Source of the DNA: an uncultured Flavobacteriales bacterium
GTDB lineage: Bacteria; Bacteroidota; Bacteroidia; Flavobacteriales_D; Parvicellaceae
Length of the DNA stretch: 64,000 nucleotides
Assembly (NCBI GenBank): GCA_943787725.1
Contig: CALSNM010000009.1
Coordinates: 1-64,000, forward strand
Direction: 5' to 3'
Made by a program: the position numbers and the translations under genes. Shown in pieces: positions 19,301 through 29,779 of the stretch (its first letter is position 1; every line of letters starts with the position of its first letter). A model generated the notes under the pieces. The model ran no database searches and was not told the DNA's origin. It saw only the letters and a list, made by a program, of their open reading frames with translations.

Positions 19301-19451
19301 TTTCGAAGAACAACATTCTTCAAAAGGTTGGGATGGATATCAAAACGGCGTTCTTGCTCAGGATGGCGTATATGTTTGGAAAATAAATTGCAAAGAGGTT
19401 TCTGGAGGGCAATACCATGAATACATAGGACACGTAACCTTGATGAGATAG
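13380..19451 (+). CDS. Giant SprB-repeat adhesin with T9SS type B (gliding-motility-like) tail
   Basis: The 2023-residue frame is unbroken. After a signal peptide comes the same N-terminal domain as in the 4872 protein (about 22-105; 'DDFGDGWNGNTVDVFVNG'). A lamin-tail-like domain follows (about 273-440; 'ILITECGLEGF', 'NGNVIDFVAWGW'). Ig-like segments lead into twelve SprB-type repeats (about 680-1600), each with 'TCxGxxDGSxxVxxxGG', 'YQYSIDGGxTFQ' and 'GxYTITxxDxNxC'. Ig/PKD domains at about 1610-1920 include 'WNFGDG'. The end is a type B sorting domain (about 1930-2023; 'VPNSFTPNGDGINDVFAP', 'IFNRWGELIF', 'VYVWKI'). SprB of Flavobacterium johnsoniae is a mobile adhesin with such repeats and needs the PorP/SprF-like protein SprF. 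Here a SprF-like gene lies 283 bases away on the opposite strand. Gliding itself cannot be inferred. Confidence 0.88.
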   Translation: MKRLLLFVLLLISVTGKSQCNYELCITDDFGDGWNGNTVDVFVNGNLYGNYGASLVGTGPECFFIAVNNGDDVDVIFNATGTFVNECNFALTDASGNQAGAGDDISNINNVIGNCPCGATAVSATPELILNCSGMQDTINFVAGGICNGNYEYQVLVGGTVVQGWSTSSVFYSSPASNTSYTVQARCSACPASIASDDFDVEIIDPPIISGVLEFCAPGSTSITASGSTGDFEWFTDEIGGTQLATTPTYTTPNLNDTTTYWLQANGLSTSAGKILITECGLEGFAGATSADYLEISNLYATPVNTTGWVAAISADYNNINNVNPILWDLPNTFNACSVESRNDISSDPNYWGNNIMWNPGANTTYKSWAIIIDNNGNVIDFVAWGWSAADIAGFNPTINGFNITLGPEWAGNGCDATCGVAGGAPLSIQRIGNQDGNTLADFVCQASTPDVVNPGLFCGWTPVSCRTPVTVIVNPLPIIDMSEDTSICNGNSVELFADTNGILVEQFTMTFDAAFSYSTLNTSLPGNYYAVVSGTFSGAGACEERDGGFWFYQGCNNINPIPAYPWQWNGTNPNTQSQVPTVYNPNHIYNFYFNGGSSQAFSFQEQNASWYGDNSGSLTFQIYYLGNVLWSNGVTTTFNNVSPTQTTTYTVSVDYGSGCLATDSVIVTVSDPSYVENIVPSTCGNSNGEISLAASNGIAPYQFSIDNGVTFQSNGLFTGLMANSYDVLIVDDIGCQIPVSLTVPDLNGLIAQIDAQNNVSCFAGSDGTVAVAASGSTAPYSYSIDGITFGPSSVFTGLSSGNYTVTVESALGCQVTVPVTIAEPTALIANLDATSDALCAGENNGSLTVSGSGATPTYQYSIDGGTTYQASGDFENLTAGNYTITIEDFSGCQASVNGVINEPLSLTGSVVSTTDATCGQSNGSGETVGVDGTATYQYSIDGGATFQASGIFGMLAPGAYTITIEDLNNCQTTVPVIINDLTGLTAQIDDQTNVTCFGGSNGSVTIAASGSTAPYQYSIDGGTTFGSPGSYSGLAPGPYTIICEDFNGCLFPVSVTILEPTPLIGTLLGTNSVTCFGGNDGNLSVNGSGATPAYQFSIDGGATFQPTGSFSGISAGNYVITLEDANLCQSTVNATVNEPTQLMGNIDATIDVSCFGGSDGSLTISASGAIPSYQFSIDGGVTFQPLGTFNNLPQGSYNIIIKDANNCEIIVSATVNEPAILEASYVSATDATCGNPNGSFEVTGTGGTSSFDYSIDGGVTYQTSGIFSGLLAGSYTVTVKDANNCTATTTVTINNLGSPTIDQVTEINATCNGTCDGQVAVNSTGATQFSIDNGVTFQANNVFSNICAGTYVLAVTNAIGCLEYSTATVAEPLPLAVSVNTTNLSCYNVCTGEIDITATGGTAAIQYSIDNGASFSLSGTFTGVCAGTHDIVVNDGGTCTYSTQAMVFEPALLTASFDITDATCAGTCDGSINAIPFGGTGTYTYTWNPAQTGNNSVAQNLCVGPYSLVIEDANGCSADTTVSVGGPPGIVITGVDATDVLCDGDCNGSITINATDASQYSIDGSTYTSSNVFNGLCAGGYTVYAQNSNGCFEVEQVNIGSPTIVTVIAQSDTTICIGGTASLNAFSSGGVGPYEYSWDNNMNTQVINVSPSTSQTYCIRVTDANACMSNLSCLTVTVNPPINANALSDQTICPEDFAQISASASGGDGGPYNYLWDQGVGTGSNQSVSPPGTTIYNVSVTDGCETPAGTASITITIHPTPNIGFSGDILSGCMPIDVSFEEINIPAGSQCQWNFGDGGASNDCSDVSHVFTQAGCWNISLAITTPEGCATSYEAANYICVYDYPTASFTFGPQPATILNPTIDFVNTSSGASTYDWTFDVLGIADNDNAENPAYTFLSEPGTYEVCLNATSNEGCSTDTCANVLINDELLLYVPNSFTPNGDGINDVFAPFVNGADPLNYDLLIFNRWGELIFEEQHSSKGWDGYQNGVLAQDGVYVWKINCKEVSGGQYHEYIGHVTLMR

Positions 19452-19606
19452 TTTTTCTGCGTCCTTGTTAGATTAGGGTAAACTTTAAAATACCACTGAA
19501 ATATTTAATGATTACCCAAAACAATTGAAAATATATTTATTTCAAAACACTCTAAATTTGTAGGTAGTCCATCTCAATGTTAATACAGAAACGGGTTATT
19601 TGTGTG

Positions 19607-19628
19607 AGTGAATTAAATTCTATTCACT
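19607..19628. other. Perfect inverted repeat between convergent genes
   Basis: AGTGAAT (19607-19613) and ATTCACT (19622-19628) form a 7-bp stem with an 8-base loop. It sits in the 283-base gap between the convergent adhesin gene (stop 19451) and the SprF-like gene (stop 19735). The stem is AT-rich and neither side has a strong U-tract, so it is a weak terminator candidate at best. Nothing else is recognised in 19452-19734. Confidence 0.3.
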
Positions 19629-19734
19629 TTAAGACAATATTTTTGAATTAGGGACTATAATATGTATTTGGTTTAACCCTACGTTGTAGTTAATTAATAT
19701 TAAAAGACATAAGATTAAAATTGGAGAGCAATTA

Positions 19735-21258
19735 TTACTCGAAATATATCCAAGGCTTACCAAAGTATATGTCTTTTGTATTGACTTTCTTAACTCTTTT
19801 CAGTTCCTTGCTTGCTTCTTTTTTGTCGTTGGTTTCAAGCGTGTAAATCAGAAACCATGAGGCTCTGGAATTACGAACAATTCTTGTTTTTAGCTTATAC
19901 TCCCTAGTTAGTATCTTTTGAAAGTTTTGCGCTTCTTTCATTTCCCTTGTCGCTCCAACTACAACGTATAAGTCTCCTTCAACTATTTTATCCGAAGAGT
20001 CTTCGTTAACTTCTGGCTCTTTGGGCTTTTCTTCTTCTGCGCTAGGAGAACTTTGCTCTGGCTCTATAGTTTCTGACTCTATATTTTCTGGTTCTGTAGG
20101 CTCCTCGCTTTCTAAGCTAGGGTTATTACTCGGTTTAAACTCAAACTCCGAAATCATTTTTTCCCTATCAGCTCTTTCCTTTTCAAGCGCCTTTTTCAAC
20201 TCTTCCAAACCATAGATTTTTTCTTTTAACAGTGCTTTTTGTTTCTCTAACTCTTCTTTTATTGTCAAGTTATCTTGCTCTAAGGCGTCTGTTCTCTCAT
20301 ATAATTCAGCATTTTGTTCCTCTAGTTTTCTAAAATTAGCATCAGAACCTCCGCCTCCAGAGCCAGATTTTCCAATTTTATATCCGATTAATATCTCGTG
20401 GGTACCACTGTTTTGAGTGCCTATTTCTTGACTTGAAATGCCATATGAATAGCCCAACAATAATTGCTTGGTGATGTTGGCTCCTATCATTGCCGAATAA
20501 CCAATGTCGTGATGGTACTTTAGTGTTCCTCTAAACTTCTTCTTGTACTCAGCGGAAATGGCGCCCTCAAAAATAAATGGAGTTCCCTGCGCTCCTTTAA
20601 TATATATACTCGGCATTAATCCCCATTTCCCTCCTTTCAATAGAAAATTATATTGTGCATTTGCATTAAAGTGAGGAATGTTGAGGAAAGATAAACTGTC
20701 TGAAGAAAAATTATTTTCATACCTAAACTTTGGAGACAACAAGTTGGAAATTGCAAAACCCAATTGAAGCTCGTTAAACTTATAATGAATTCCTGCTTTA
20801 GCATCAAAATTCGTTGCATTCTGATTATTATAAAACAGTTGCATCTCAGACTCATCTTCTGCAATGATGTTATTAAAAATTAACCTATTTTGAACTATCC
20901 CAGAAGATAAACCGAATCTAATTTTGTGCTTACTTGTAATGGAAACATTGTAAACATAAGAAAGATAACCCCCAGTACTTCCCAAAATATTTGTTTGGTC
21001 ATTAATAACCGTAAAACCTAAAGCCATTTTGTCTCGGTTAAAATTTCCATCAATCGTAAACACTTGGGTTTCTGGTGCTCCAGTAAAACCATGCCATTGC
21101 TTGTGTACGAGTAAATGTGCAATGTTTCCATTTAATCCAGCAGCAGCAGGATTAATAAAATATTGGTTTTGCAAATAATGCTCTATGACCGGTGTTTGCT
21201 GACCTTGAGACATCAATGAGCCTAGCAATATCGTTAGTAAAAGTAGTCCTCTTTTCAT
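19735..21258 (-). CDS. PorP/SprF-family T9SS membrane protein fused to coiled coil and SPOR-like domain
   Basis: The product has 507 residues. After the signal peptide, residues 20-300 match PorP/SprF beta-barrels ('EHYLQNQYFINPAAAGLNG', 'KQWHGFTGAPETQ', 'LLGYSYGISSQEIG...HEILIGYKIG'). These outer-membrane proteins assist export and anchoring of type B adhesins. The family usually ends near 300-330 residues. Here a coiled coil (about 310-370, 'KLEEQNAELYERTDALEQDN'), an acidic Pro/Glu linker (about 375-425) and an 80-residue C-terminal domain ('GDLYVVVGATREMKEAQNF', 'TRIVRNSRASWFLIY') are added; the last resembles SPOR/peptidoglycan-binding folds. It is the last gene of the long leftward run, five bases after the type B adhesin. 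The extension could tie the partner barrel to peptidoglycan. Confidence 0.85.
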   Translation of the reverse strand: MKRGLLLLTILLGSLMSQGQQTPVIEHYLQNQYFINPAAAGLNGNIAHLLVHKQWHGFTGAPETQVFTIDGNFNRDKMALGFTVINDQTNILGSTGGYLSYVYNVSITSKHKIRFGLSSGIVQNRLIFNNIIAEDESEMQLFYNNQNATNFDAKAGIHYKFNELQLGFAISNLLSPKFRYENNFSSDSLSFLNIPHFNANAQYNFLLKGGKWGLMPSIYIKGAQGTPFIFEGAISAEYKKKFRGTLKYHHDIGYSAMIGANITKQLLLGYSYGISSQEIGTQNSGTHEILIGYKIGKSGSGGGGSDANFRKLEEQNAELYERTDALEQDNLTIKEELEKQKALLKEKIYGLEELKKALEKERADREKMISEFEFKPSNNPSLESEEPTEPENIESETIEPEQSSPSAEEEKPKEPEVNEDSSDKIVEGDLYVVVGATREMKEAQNFQKILTREYKLKTRIVRNSRASWFLIYTLETNDKKEASKELKRVKKVNTKDIYFGKPWIYFE

Positions 21259-21263
21259 CTTTG

Positions 21264-24200
21264 TTATTTATTTCTTAATACCGTTAATGAGCCCTTATAC
21301 ACTTTGTCTGAATTCGTAAATTTAATTACATAATAATATGTTCCATCCGGCAGCTGGTCCGTTCCTGATACACCTTCCCAATCATTTTGATACCCTTTCA
21401 CAGAAAGCACCTCACCACCCCCATCTATCGTATACAAAAACATCTGCTCCCTCAAACGTTTCTATATTGGTAATTTTCCAGGTGTCGTTTAAACCGTTGC
21501 CATCAGGTGTTATTACGTTATAAATAAATAGTTTGAAATCCTCTATTACATTTACAACCATACTATCTATATTTTTACAGCCGTGTATATCCGTTACCTG
21601 CAAATAATAAGTGGTTGTTTCCAATGGATTTGCATCAGGATTTGAAATCGAGTTGTTGTCCAATGATTCTGTAGGTGTCCAACTGTATCCAGTAGCCCCT
21701 GGATAATAACCCTCTAATCCTACTGTAAAACCCTGACTAACACTTGTGTCTATCCCGGCATTTGGCTCCGGTAAAGGAAATACTTCGGCATACTTAGGTA
21801 TTGAATCTACACACAGTTCTCCAGTTGTTGCAACTAACCAAACTTGATAAAACCCATCTGTAGCATAGTTGTGCACAGGGTCTGTAGCGATAGATATGTT
21901 GTTATCGCCAAAACTCCAAGCATAAGAAATCGTTCCTGATGCTATCTGAGTCGAGTTTACAAACATTACAGGAGATCCAACGCAAGCATCTGTAACTTCA
22001 AAATTAGGATAAGGCATAGGATTAATAATTACCGACTGCGTTAACTGAGAAACACAGCCTTCATTGGATGTTACCGTTAAGCTAACGTTATACGTTTGGT
22101 CATTTAAATAATTATGCTGCGGATCGGTTGAAGTTGAGCTTGACCCATCACCAAAATCCCATGAATATCCAGTCAAAGAAGCTGGGGAATTAGCCGTGTT
22201 AATAGAACTTGTATCATCAAAAACAGATGTTTGAAAATGACACACCGGATCAGCAATAAAACCAACCTCCGGCAAAGGGTGAACGCTTACTGCCTGGGTA
22301 ATTGTATCCTTACAGTTATTGTTGGATGTTGCTATTAATTCAACATTATATATACTATCTAGACTATATAAATGGCTTGGTTGGTCAACTGTACTTGGCA
22401 AGGAGTTATCATCAAAATCCCACTCGTACGTTAAGGAGCCAGTCGTAATATTTGAGCCATTCGCAAAATTCATAGTATTTCCTAAACACACATCAGCAAA
22501 TGTGAATGAAGCTGTTGGCATGTAATAGATTGAAACTAGTTTGGAAACACTACTTGAACATCCATTTGAGGTGGTAGTCGTTAATTCAACATTATAGGTA
22601 TTGGGTAGTAAATATTTGTGCTTAATATCTTGAGTTGTGCCAACAGAAGCATCATCAAAGTCCCATAAAAATGTTAGGTTATTTTGACCTTCTGAAAAAA
22701 CAGTAGTACTATTAAATACCGAAGAATCTATTTGACATTCATTGGTAAAAGTAAAATCCGTTTGGGGTACTTCATATATAACCACCGTGTCTTGAGTAAC
22801 TCTTGTACATGTTGCAGGAAAGGTGCCAATTACCGCCTCCAATGCAACGACATATGTACCAGTATCCGCATAAGTATGCGATGGGTTAGCTAACGGAGAT
22901 ACTGCTCCATCGCCAAAAAACCAAGAATACTGAACAGTTGAACCTGGAGACACAGATGTATTTATAAAGGAACTTGCCGTTCCTTCACAAACACTATCAC
23001 AAATAAAACTAACGTCAACTGGCTCGGTTATTTCTACCTGTTTTGTAACTGAATCGACACAACCAAACGTTGACTCAATAATTAACTCTACATCAAAGGT
23101 GCCCGCAGATGAGTAACTGTAAGAAGGAGTAGCAATATTGTCTGTTCCTATACCGTCCCCAAAATCCCAATCATAGGAAGAAACATTACTAGGAGCAATT
23201 GATGTAACTGAAAAACTCATTGGAGACCCCAAACAGACCGCTGCTTGCGTAAAGTCCACAGATGGCAATGGGTTCACCTGGACGCTTTGCGTGATTGAGC
23301 CAGTGCAGCCTCTATCCGTTTCCACCGTAAGTGACACATTATAAAACCCATCAGCAGGATAAATATAACTAGGGTCCGAGGCTATACTCCCGCTTCCATT
23401 TCCAAAGTTCCAAGAATAGTTTGTAATTGTCCCATCGGTTGAAGTCGATCCGCTACTATTAAAAACGGTATTGAAGCCCTCGCATTCTGTTGTTGATGTA
23501 AAAGCTGGTTGCGGGTTTCCATTAACAACAATTTCCTCACTTTCTGAATAAGCGAATGGACAAACACCACTCTGAACTCTCGCTCTATATTGAGTGGTTT
23601 GCGTTAAATTTGCATAGCTTAAATCTCCTGTTGTATTAACAATGTTGGTCCCTGGAGTAGTGAAATTATCGTTAGAAGATTCCCACCATAATACATCTCC
23701 GTTTTCATAAACTAAATTAACAACTCCTCCGTTTCCGCCCGCACAAACCGTATTTGCACCAATTACAAAGCCACCAACCGTAGGGCTATTCACCACTACT
23801 TCATAAGGATTTGCTTGCGTTACCTCAGGGCATGTTCCACTTTTTACGATTGACCTAAAAAAAGTAGTTTGCATTATGTTCTCAAAAGGAAGAGATGGCG
23901 TTGTGTCATTCAAAGTAGTCCAAGGGCCAAGAAGACTGTTTGACATCTCCCATCTTAGTATATCTCCATTACTACCCGTCAAAACCAAGGAGTCTTCATT
24001 GGTTCCTGAACATAAAATATTTATTGGTGTAATTGTACCTTCACTGGATGCGTCTGCTACATTTACCTGCAAACTTTCTGTTACCGGCAAGCAACCTGGC
24101 ATTGCTATATCGACAGAGTATGAAGCTTGATCCGCTACAAGGACCGAGTTAATTGTGAAAGACTCAGTAGTGTAGGATAAAGCTGTTGTGTTTTTTTTCC

Positions 24201-25314
24201 AAGAATAAGAAGCTCCTGCAAAGATGTCAGCACTTATCTGAAATGTTTCTCCCTCGCAATAAGGACCCGTTGAAACAAGATTTACAGAGTTTGGATATTC
24301 TTCCTCCACGCCGATGACAGAAACAGGTTCCACAACAGCGTATTTTCGCGCTCGTATCCAATCTATTTGAAGACTTCCTGAAATACTTGAAGGAGGATCT
24401 TGACCGTTTTGAACGCCTACTATAACTTTTTTAGGCTCAACAAATGATGCCGTGAAATCTGATCTGGTTTCGTTGACTGCACCCGCTGGAAAAGTGATGC
24501 TTTGATTTGACTCCAAATTCCAATTAAATGACCATAAACCAACTGGGGTTAAGGGAGAGATTGCAGTAACCGTAACTAAAGGAGGTGTGAGCAACAAGTT
24601 TCCGTTACTAATTGTTGGTGGAGCTCCGGAAACTTGCTGCATTAACATGGACCCATTTTCATATGTAGATACAAAACCATCATTGTTGGAAGCATCTAAA
24701 AGCCCCATAGCCGCTATTCCACTTGAAGCAGTAATAGTATTCATTTCAACTGTTAGCGTATCCGTATAACTGGTCTTCGAAACCAATAATGCTTCCGGGT
24801 TTGCTGGATCTTGATTAAAAGTACACTTACCTCCAGACAAACTGATATTTGTATTGATTCCAAATTGATCCCATTTTAAAGCATCCACACCAGCTGCTTC
24901 AAAAGAGTCAAATAAATTAAATGTTGCATCGCCATTTGCAACTCCTGCGGCACTCGGATTACCATAATACATGTATATGGTTGTTGATCCTACAGGTAGC
25001 GTAGGCACTTTTACCCAAAAACGAGTGCTTAACTGATCATAGTCTAAAGGATCAAACCAATAGGATAAATTATTTCCTGAAGCATCTTTAAACCTAAAAT
25101 CGTCGCCATTATATTTTGCTTTTCCTGCTGCTACCAAAGCAGCTGTTGGAACATCTACCGCAACCTGAAACTCGGTATAAGCATTGTTCGATGCGTCAGA
25201 GGTGATCTCAATGGCTTGGCGATAATCAAAGCCCGGATAACATGGCTGGGATTGGCCTTTGCCTAAAATTAGGCTAGCCAAAAATACAACTATAACTTTA
25301 TTGATACTATTCAT
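21264..25314 (-). CDS. DUF2341 / PKD-repeat adhesin with T9SS type B tail (frame break in G5 run)
   Basis: Two overlapping frames join into one 1349-residue protein if one base is removed from the five-C run at 21418-21422 (five G on the coding strand). 'VYDRWGW-stop' then becomes 'VYDRWGGEVLSVKG'. A DUF2341 domain leads (about 22-125; 'GFDYRQAIEIT', 'TTIYMYYGNPSAAG'), then a concanavalin-like segment and Ig-like domains. Seven PKD domains follow (about 590-1230; 'YSWNFGNG', 'YDWDFGDG', 'YSWFFGDG', 'YSWDFGDG'). The type B sorting domain is at the C-terminus ('NVITPDGNGLNDTWKI'). Its stop is five bases before the PorP/SprF-like gene, the classical adhesin-partner order. If the break is real, the exported form would lose its sorting signal. 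Confidence 0.82.
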
Positions 25315-25317
25315 TTT

Positions 25318-28300
25318 CTATTTGTAAATTTTTATAAACTTAACTGTCTTTTGATCTCTTCCTGCCTTCACTCTTACTAAATACATTCCCGGCAATATTT
25401 TATTTAGTTCGTATTGTTTGTTTACTTCTTTGGCTACAAAACTATCCGATTCAATAAGCTGCCCCATCAGATTGAAAACATCTACCTGTATGGCGCTTGT
25501 ATTTTCAAGTCTTAACTTTAATGTAAAGTTACCATTATTTGGATTTGGGTAAACTAACGCCTCCAATATTGAAGTGTAAAGTTCAGGGTTCAACGGAGGG
25601 TTCTCCAATACTTTAGCAGCAGCTCTTACCGTTACGTTTTTCTTTTTGGTAGAATTGCAAACTCCGTTGTTTACTGTCAAGGCAACCTCATAGGTTATAG
25701 AGTCAACTCCAAATGGGACATAAAATTTATGTGAAGGCATGGAGGCCGTATCAATAGGCGTATTATTTCCAAAATTCCAACTTGAAGTGTAGGGTTGCGG
25801 ATAAGACAAGTTAACAAATTGAACTGTATCGGCATGTTCTATGTCGCTATCAAATAAAAACACCGAAAACAATTCTAAACTAGAGGGCAGTACCTCAATT
25901 GAATCAGTAGCAATACAGCCATATTCATTCTCGATATTCAAATAATAAGTTCCTGTATCTTGAACGAAATATGTTTCTGTAGAAGCAAGATTAGATGTAG
26001 AATTATACCAGCTATATGTAGAATTTGGAGGGGTATTGTCAGAACTTAATTCAACTGTTGAACCCTCACAATAATAAACATCATTTCCTAAATCGATGGT
26101 AAATAAAGGTAGAGAATTCACATTCACCGAGGCATTACTTAAGCAGCCTGTTGATTGATCGGCCAGTGTAACAGCATAGTTTCCTGTAGAAGCAACGGTT
26201 ATAGTTGGAGTAGTTGCTCCAGTATTCCATAAAAAGTTCACTCCTCCTGGGTTCCCTGGATCAATTACTAAGGTTTGGTAGCTACATATTGCCGTATCCT
26301 GCGGCATGTTCAGTACCGGAGAATCATGTATAATTACATCTATTGAATCTCTGACAGCGCATCCTGTTGAGTCAAGCGTTACCTCCGCCCAATAGGTGTC
26401 AGAAGTATAAACAGTATCTGAAAACCCTACGTTTCCGTTTTGAGAAGACCACTCATAGCTTACACCAGAACCGGCAAATGCATTTAACACAAGAGAATCA
26501 CACGATTGAGTTGACGACCCCAGAGAGAATGCAGGAATAGCAACGAAAGCAACCTCAACTGTATCACGCGAGCTACATCCTCCTGCAGTGACTTCAATCC
26601 AATAATATCCAGGCGATGTGATGTTTAAAGCAGGGTCTATTGACCCATCGTTCCATAAGTAATCCGTGCCTATTATATTTGACTCTAATGTATAAACAAC
26701 TCCTTCACAAGTATCTTGCAGAGGAGCTCCTAAACTAACGGGGGTGCTAGCCACAATCGTCACATTTATAGTGTCTCTACCCTCGCATCCATTTTGATCT
26801 GTGACTTTAACAATATACTCTCCATCAACAAAAACCGAGATCTCTTGTGCTGAGGAAGCCACTATAGGAGTTGATTCAGTCCAATCATAAGAGGCTCCTG
26901 AACCATAAGAGCCCGCGTTTAGAACGGCACTGTCACATTGAGCTCCGTCATTTCCTAAATTAGGAGAAACAGGAACATTCAATAAAACGTATGTACTATC
27001 CGATAACATGCAGCCATCAGAAGTTGTGATGTTGGCAACATACAGGCCAGTAATCGTTACATTTATATCAGATGATGAAGCCCCTGTATTCCAAGAAAAA
27101 CTTGAACCAGAATTACTTGATAATTCATTCGCGTCGATTATTAAACTTGTTCCGCATGTTTTGGTAGTGTCTCCAAAATTATCTACCGGCAAACTATTAA
27201 CCAGAACAGAGTCCAAAAGGGTGTTTTCACAGCCATTTACTGAAGTTGCAGTCAACTCTATATCATGATATCCCGCGGTTCCAAATGTTTGGATTTCATT
27301 ATTGTTTGCCGAAGTGTATGCCAAGGAGGGAATAGTCCAACCATAAGAAACAGCATTGGTTGTGGTGTTCCATATATTTACAGGAACGTCCTGACAGGTA
27401 GGCAAAACGGAAAAGCCAACCGATGGGCCGTCAAATATTGTAATTGACTGTGTTGATGTAGATGTACAATTTTGAGGCGTAGTTACCGTAAGGGTAGCTG
27501 TATAAACCCCGTTTGACAAATAAATATTTGACCCATTTTGAGTTGTTGACGTATTTCCGTCACCAAAGTCCCAACTCCAATCTGAAATAGCAGAACTACC
27601 CGCTGTTGACAAATCCGCAAATACCGCTTGCGTATTTTCGCATGTGTCATTCAAGGTAAAAATAGAAATTGGATTCTCATCAACGGTTACCGGAATAGTG
27701 TCTGTATTGACACATCCAAACATATTGGTAGCCTGCAGCGAAACGCTATAGTTTCCTGATGAAGGATAAGTATAATTTGGGTTTTCAAAAGTTGAAGTAG
27801 GCGAACCCAAACCTAAAGCAGTATTAAAATTCCAAAGAAAAGTTGTTGGAGAAAACCCAACAGTATCTGTTGAATTAACAAAATCAACAGCTTGACCTTC
27901 ACACGCGGACAAGGTGGTGAAATCCGGATTAGGCAGCGGATTTACTGTTACAGGAAATGTAATTGGCGCCGAAACACAATTATTAGAACTCGCAGTTAGC
28001 GTAACGTTATACGTTCCGGCAGCAGGATATGTGAATTGGGCATCTCCGCCCGACGGAAACTGATTCGTTGTTAAGTCAACAGTTCCATCGCTAGTAAAAT
28101 CCCAATTCAAATCAGTCGCATTACTACCCGAAATAGTGGTTTGATTTGTGAAGTTTACCGGTGAATTATGACATGCGGTTCCAGGTACAAAGTCTGCCAC
28201 TGGAATTGGATGAACAACAATGGGAGTAGTTTCCTCACTAATGCACCCATCGACAGTTGTAACCGTTAAGGTAACATTGTAGTTTCCATATGTAGAATAT

Positions 28301-29729
28301 ACGTGATTTGTTGCAGCGCTTGGAGAAGGAGTAGTTGTTAATGTATTACCATCTCCAAAATCCCAAAAATAAGAGGAGGTAGACACAGACCCAGTAGGAG
28401 TGAAACTAACTGAAACTTGATCGCAAGATTCCAAAGGCACATCAAAATCAGGATCTGCTTGAGGAGCAGGAAGTAAATCAAATTCTTTTTTGTTAACGCA
28501 CCCTCTTGCATTCTACACAAACCAAGGTATAAGAACCGGTATCAGTCACGGGAAATTCTGCCATTTGTAACCCCCGAAACTTGATTGTTACTCGGTGTTA
28601 TCCAATAATAATCTCCAGCACTTCCATCGGCTAATAACGTCTCATCAGGGTTTGAAGGATCACAAAGTAAAGCCTCGCTAACATCAAATAGTGTATCCGA
28701 TACATTTAAGATTTGATGAACGTAAACTTCTGGAAGAATGTCACATGAATCTTTTGCTATGGTATATGCGGAATTGTTAAATATATCAACACTGTCAGGG
28801 TCATTTGCATTGGACACAGTACCTGTACCAATAACACTACCGTCCTCTCCAATATCTCTCCACTCGGGTATAGTGGTATGATTAACATAAATGTGCATCG
28901 AGTCGGCATCTGCATACATCAATCGCTCCAATGGATTATGAAACCTTGCGGTTATATCCGCTAATTTTCCGGGTGCAGAGATACTATCAAATCGATATGT
29001 TCTTTCAACAGAGCCTGCCATTGGGCCACATTGCTGAGCTACATTGTACCGATAAATATTCGGAAAATTTGCTCCTAAATAATCTGTAGTATTAAAGTCT
29101 ATGCCTATTCCTTTTAGTTGCGCAAACGAATAGGTTGCTGCATTATTCCAAGTAACGTTTTGAACCACAATTGGGTAATCTGGACCATAAATACGATTTG
29201 TGTTTGTTTCATTTATTATGCCGCTAGATGAGGATACTGGAGAATTATCTAGGTAATACATTATAAGTCTATCACCTGCTAAAAAAACATTTCCAGCCAT
29301 CATGTCAAGGTCACCATTTATTTGTGTTTTTTTAAGGATGCTTAAGTTTAATCCTGACGTAAGGTTCACCTCCACATTACAAAAATTGATTTGACTGGTC
29401 CCTAAAATAGAATGACCTGTTGTTCCAAAAAACTGAAGGCTTCCTAACGTTGGCTGTGTTCCAAAAAAATTGAAATCACCAATGTTTTCTAAATCTCCAT
29501 CTAATTTTATAAATCCTGCATTTTTTAAACCGATGTTGTTGTTAGTCAAGCCTGCTGTTGTGGCCTCGCAGGAAGAAATCAAATCCCCAATAATAACCAT
29601 GTTACCGTTCGGGGCGACACTAAAAAATTTATCAACATGTCTCGTTTCAATTTGACTAGTCAACACATTGGAAATTAGGGTCAAAAGAAACAACCCTGTG
29701 ATTTTTATATATGTAATTTTTCTTATCAT
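25318..29729 (-). CDS. PKD/Ig-repeat surface protein with T9SS type A tail (two frame breaks near 28.5 kb)
   Basis: Frames from 29729 and 28440 join through a short middle frame if one base is dropped near 28555-28563 and another near 28510-28516. The middle reads 'EFPVTDTGSYTLVCV' and continues into 'NKKEFDLLPAPQADPDF', giving about 1469 residues. The N-terminal 330 residues ('HVDKFFSVAPNGNMVIIGD', 'RTYRFDSISAPGKLADI') form an uncharacterised beta-rich domain. Five or six PKD units follow ('YFWDFGDGN', 'WSWDFGDGN'), then about seven Ig-like repeats with 'xxDAGxxxSYxWNTGA' character, and a last PKD. The type A sorting domain ends the protein ('LVYPNPNNGNFTLKL', 'PGMYLVRVKAG'). Three bases separate it from the next gene. 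The many domains suggest an extended fibre or stalk. Confidence 0.8.
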
Positions 29730-29779
29730 ATTTTCAATATTTGAAAATTATACGTTCACCCTCAACTTCTCCATTTCAT

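Noticed and set aside
13380-19451. SprB-repeat region as a CRISPR-like or DNA-level repeat array
   Set aside because: Repeats are conserved at protein level, vary in DNA, have no spacers and remain in frame throughout.
19607-19628. Inverted repeat as a confident terminator
   Set aside because: The stem is only 7 bp and AT-rich with no proper U-tract on either strand; listed only as an inverted repeat.
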